A DNA stretch of 5,815 bases from Alphaproteobacteria bacterium (GTDB taxonomy: Bacteria; Pseudomonadota; Alphaproteobacteria; Rhizobiales; Xanthobacteraceae): the NCBI GenBank assembly GCA_005884465.1, contig VAZH01000496.1, forward strand, positions 1 to 5,815. Direction: 5' to 3'. The translations under genes were made by a program, and so were the position numbers. This document shows positions 5,537-5,815 of the stretch, piece by piece. Numbering within the stretch: the first letter of the stretch is position 1; each line of letters opens with the position of its first letter. The notes under the pieces are model-generated. The model was not told where the DNA came from, did no database searches, and saw only the letters and a list, made by a program, of their open reading frames with translations.

Positions 5537-5815
5537 GCTTCGAGATCAACGGCAAGGCGTTTTCGGAAAATCCCCGCGCCGGACAATGCCTGCGAACTTT
5601 TTTGCGCGAGCTCGGGCATTTCAGCGTCAAGAAAGGGTGCGACGCCGGCGACTGCGGCGCCTGTACCGTGCTGATCGATAGCGAGCCGGTGCACAGCTGC
5701 CTGATCCCCGCCTTTCGCGCCGAGGGCCATGCCGTCACCACCATCGAAGGCCTCGCGGGCGATGGCGGTACCCATCCGATGCAGCGGGCATTTCTCGATG
5801 CGCAGGCGTTTCAAT
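5533..5815 (+). CDS. 2Fe-2S subunit or domain of xanthine dehydrogenase-type enzyme (3' partial)
   Basis: The first 94 codons of an iron-sulfur partner of the FAD subunit, starting at the ATG of an ATGA overlap, so translation is probably coupled. It begins [27 protein letters not shown], the ferredoxin-like fold. It carries [22 protein letters not shown] with cysteines 36, 41, 44 and 56 (C-x4-C-x2-C-x11-C), the plant-type 2Fe-2S ligands of molybdenum hydroxylases. The second, alpha-helical 2Fe-2S domain (GFCTPG and CRC motifs) would lie beyond the window end. The gene may encode a small subunit of about 160-180 residues or the N-terminus of a larger protein fused to the molybdopterin subunit; the window cannot tell. 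Identification is firm; substrate is shared with the FAD subunit. Confidence 0.92.
   Translation, partial: MSFEINGKAFSENPRAGQCLRTFLRELGHFSVKKGCDAGDCGACTVLIDSEPVHSCLIPAFRAEGHAVTTIEGLAGDGGTHPMQRAFLDAQAFQ

Overview
The window looks like chromosomal DNA from a GC-rich alphaproteobacterium of the Bradyrhizobium / Rhodopseudomonas group. Three things point there: strong third-position GC bias, protein sequences that read like that group, and an intergenic palindrome at 3097-3192 of the type I recall as abundant in Bradyrhizobium genomes. The assignment rests on recognition, not on a search.

Left part (1-3044), plus strand: the end of an ABC importer operon of the BMP (basic membrane protein / purine nucleoside) class. 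It holds two inner-membrane permeases, the first cut by the window edge and the two overlapping by 14 bp, followed by the periplasmic binding protein. The binding-protein gene carries a frameshift near 2880: the expected C-terminus is present but in another frame, ending at 3044. The ATPase gene is not in the window and probably lies upstream. A weak terminator-like hairpin and a cloverleaf-like palindromic repeat fill the gap (3045-3206) before the next gene, which converges from the other strand.

Right part (3207-5815): a divergent pair of purine-catabolism units. On the minus strand is an amidohydrolase closest to 8-oxoguanine deaminase. On the plus strand are the FAD subunit of a xanthine-dehydrogenase-type molybdenum hydroxylase and, overlapping it by 4 bp, the start of its 2Fe-2S subunit, cut by the window end. 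The 155-bp divergent gap (4554-4708) holds two back-to-back candidate sigma-54 promoters, each with the exact TGG-N8-TTGCA (GG-N10-GC) pattern, plus an inverted repeat.

Taken together, the locus reads as uptake of purines or nucleosides by the BMP transporter, deamination of an oxidised purine to urate by the amidohydrolase, and hydroxylation of xanthine-type purines by the molybdenum enzyme. Sigma-54 control would fit use of purines as a nitrogen source. Substrates and regulation are inferences. I see no mobile element, CRISPR array, RNA gene or clearly novel system; the points most worth checking are the paired sigma-54 sites and the broken binding protein.
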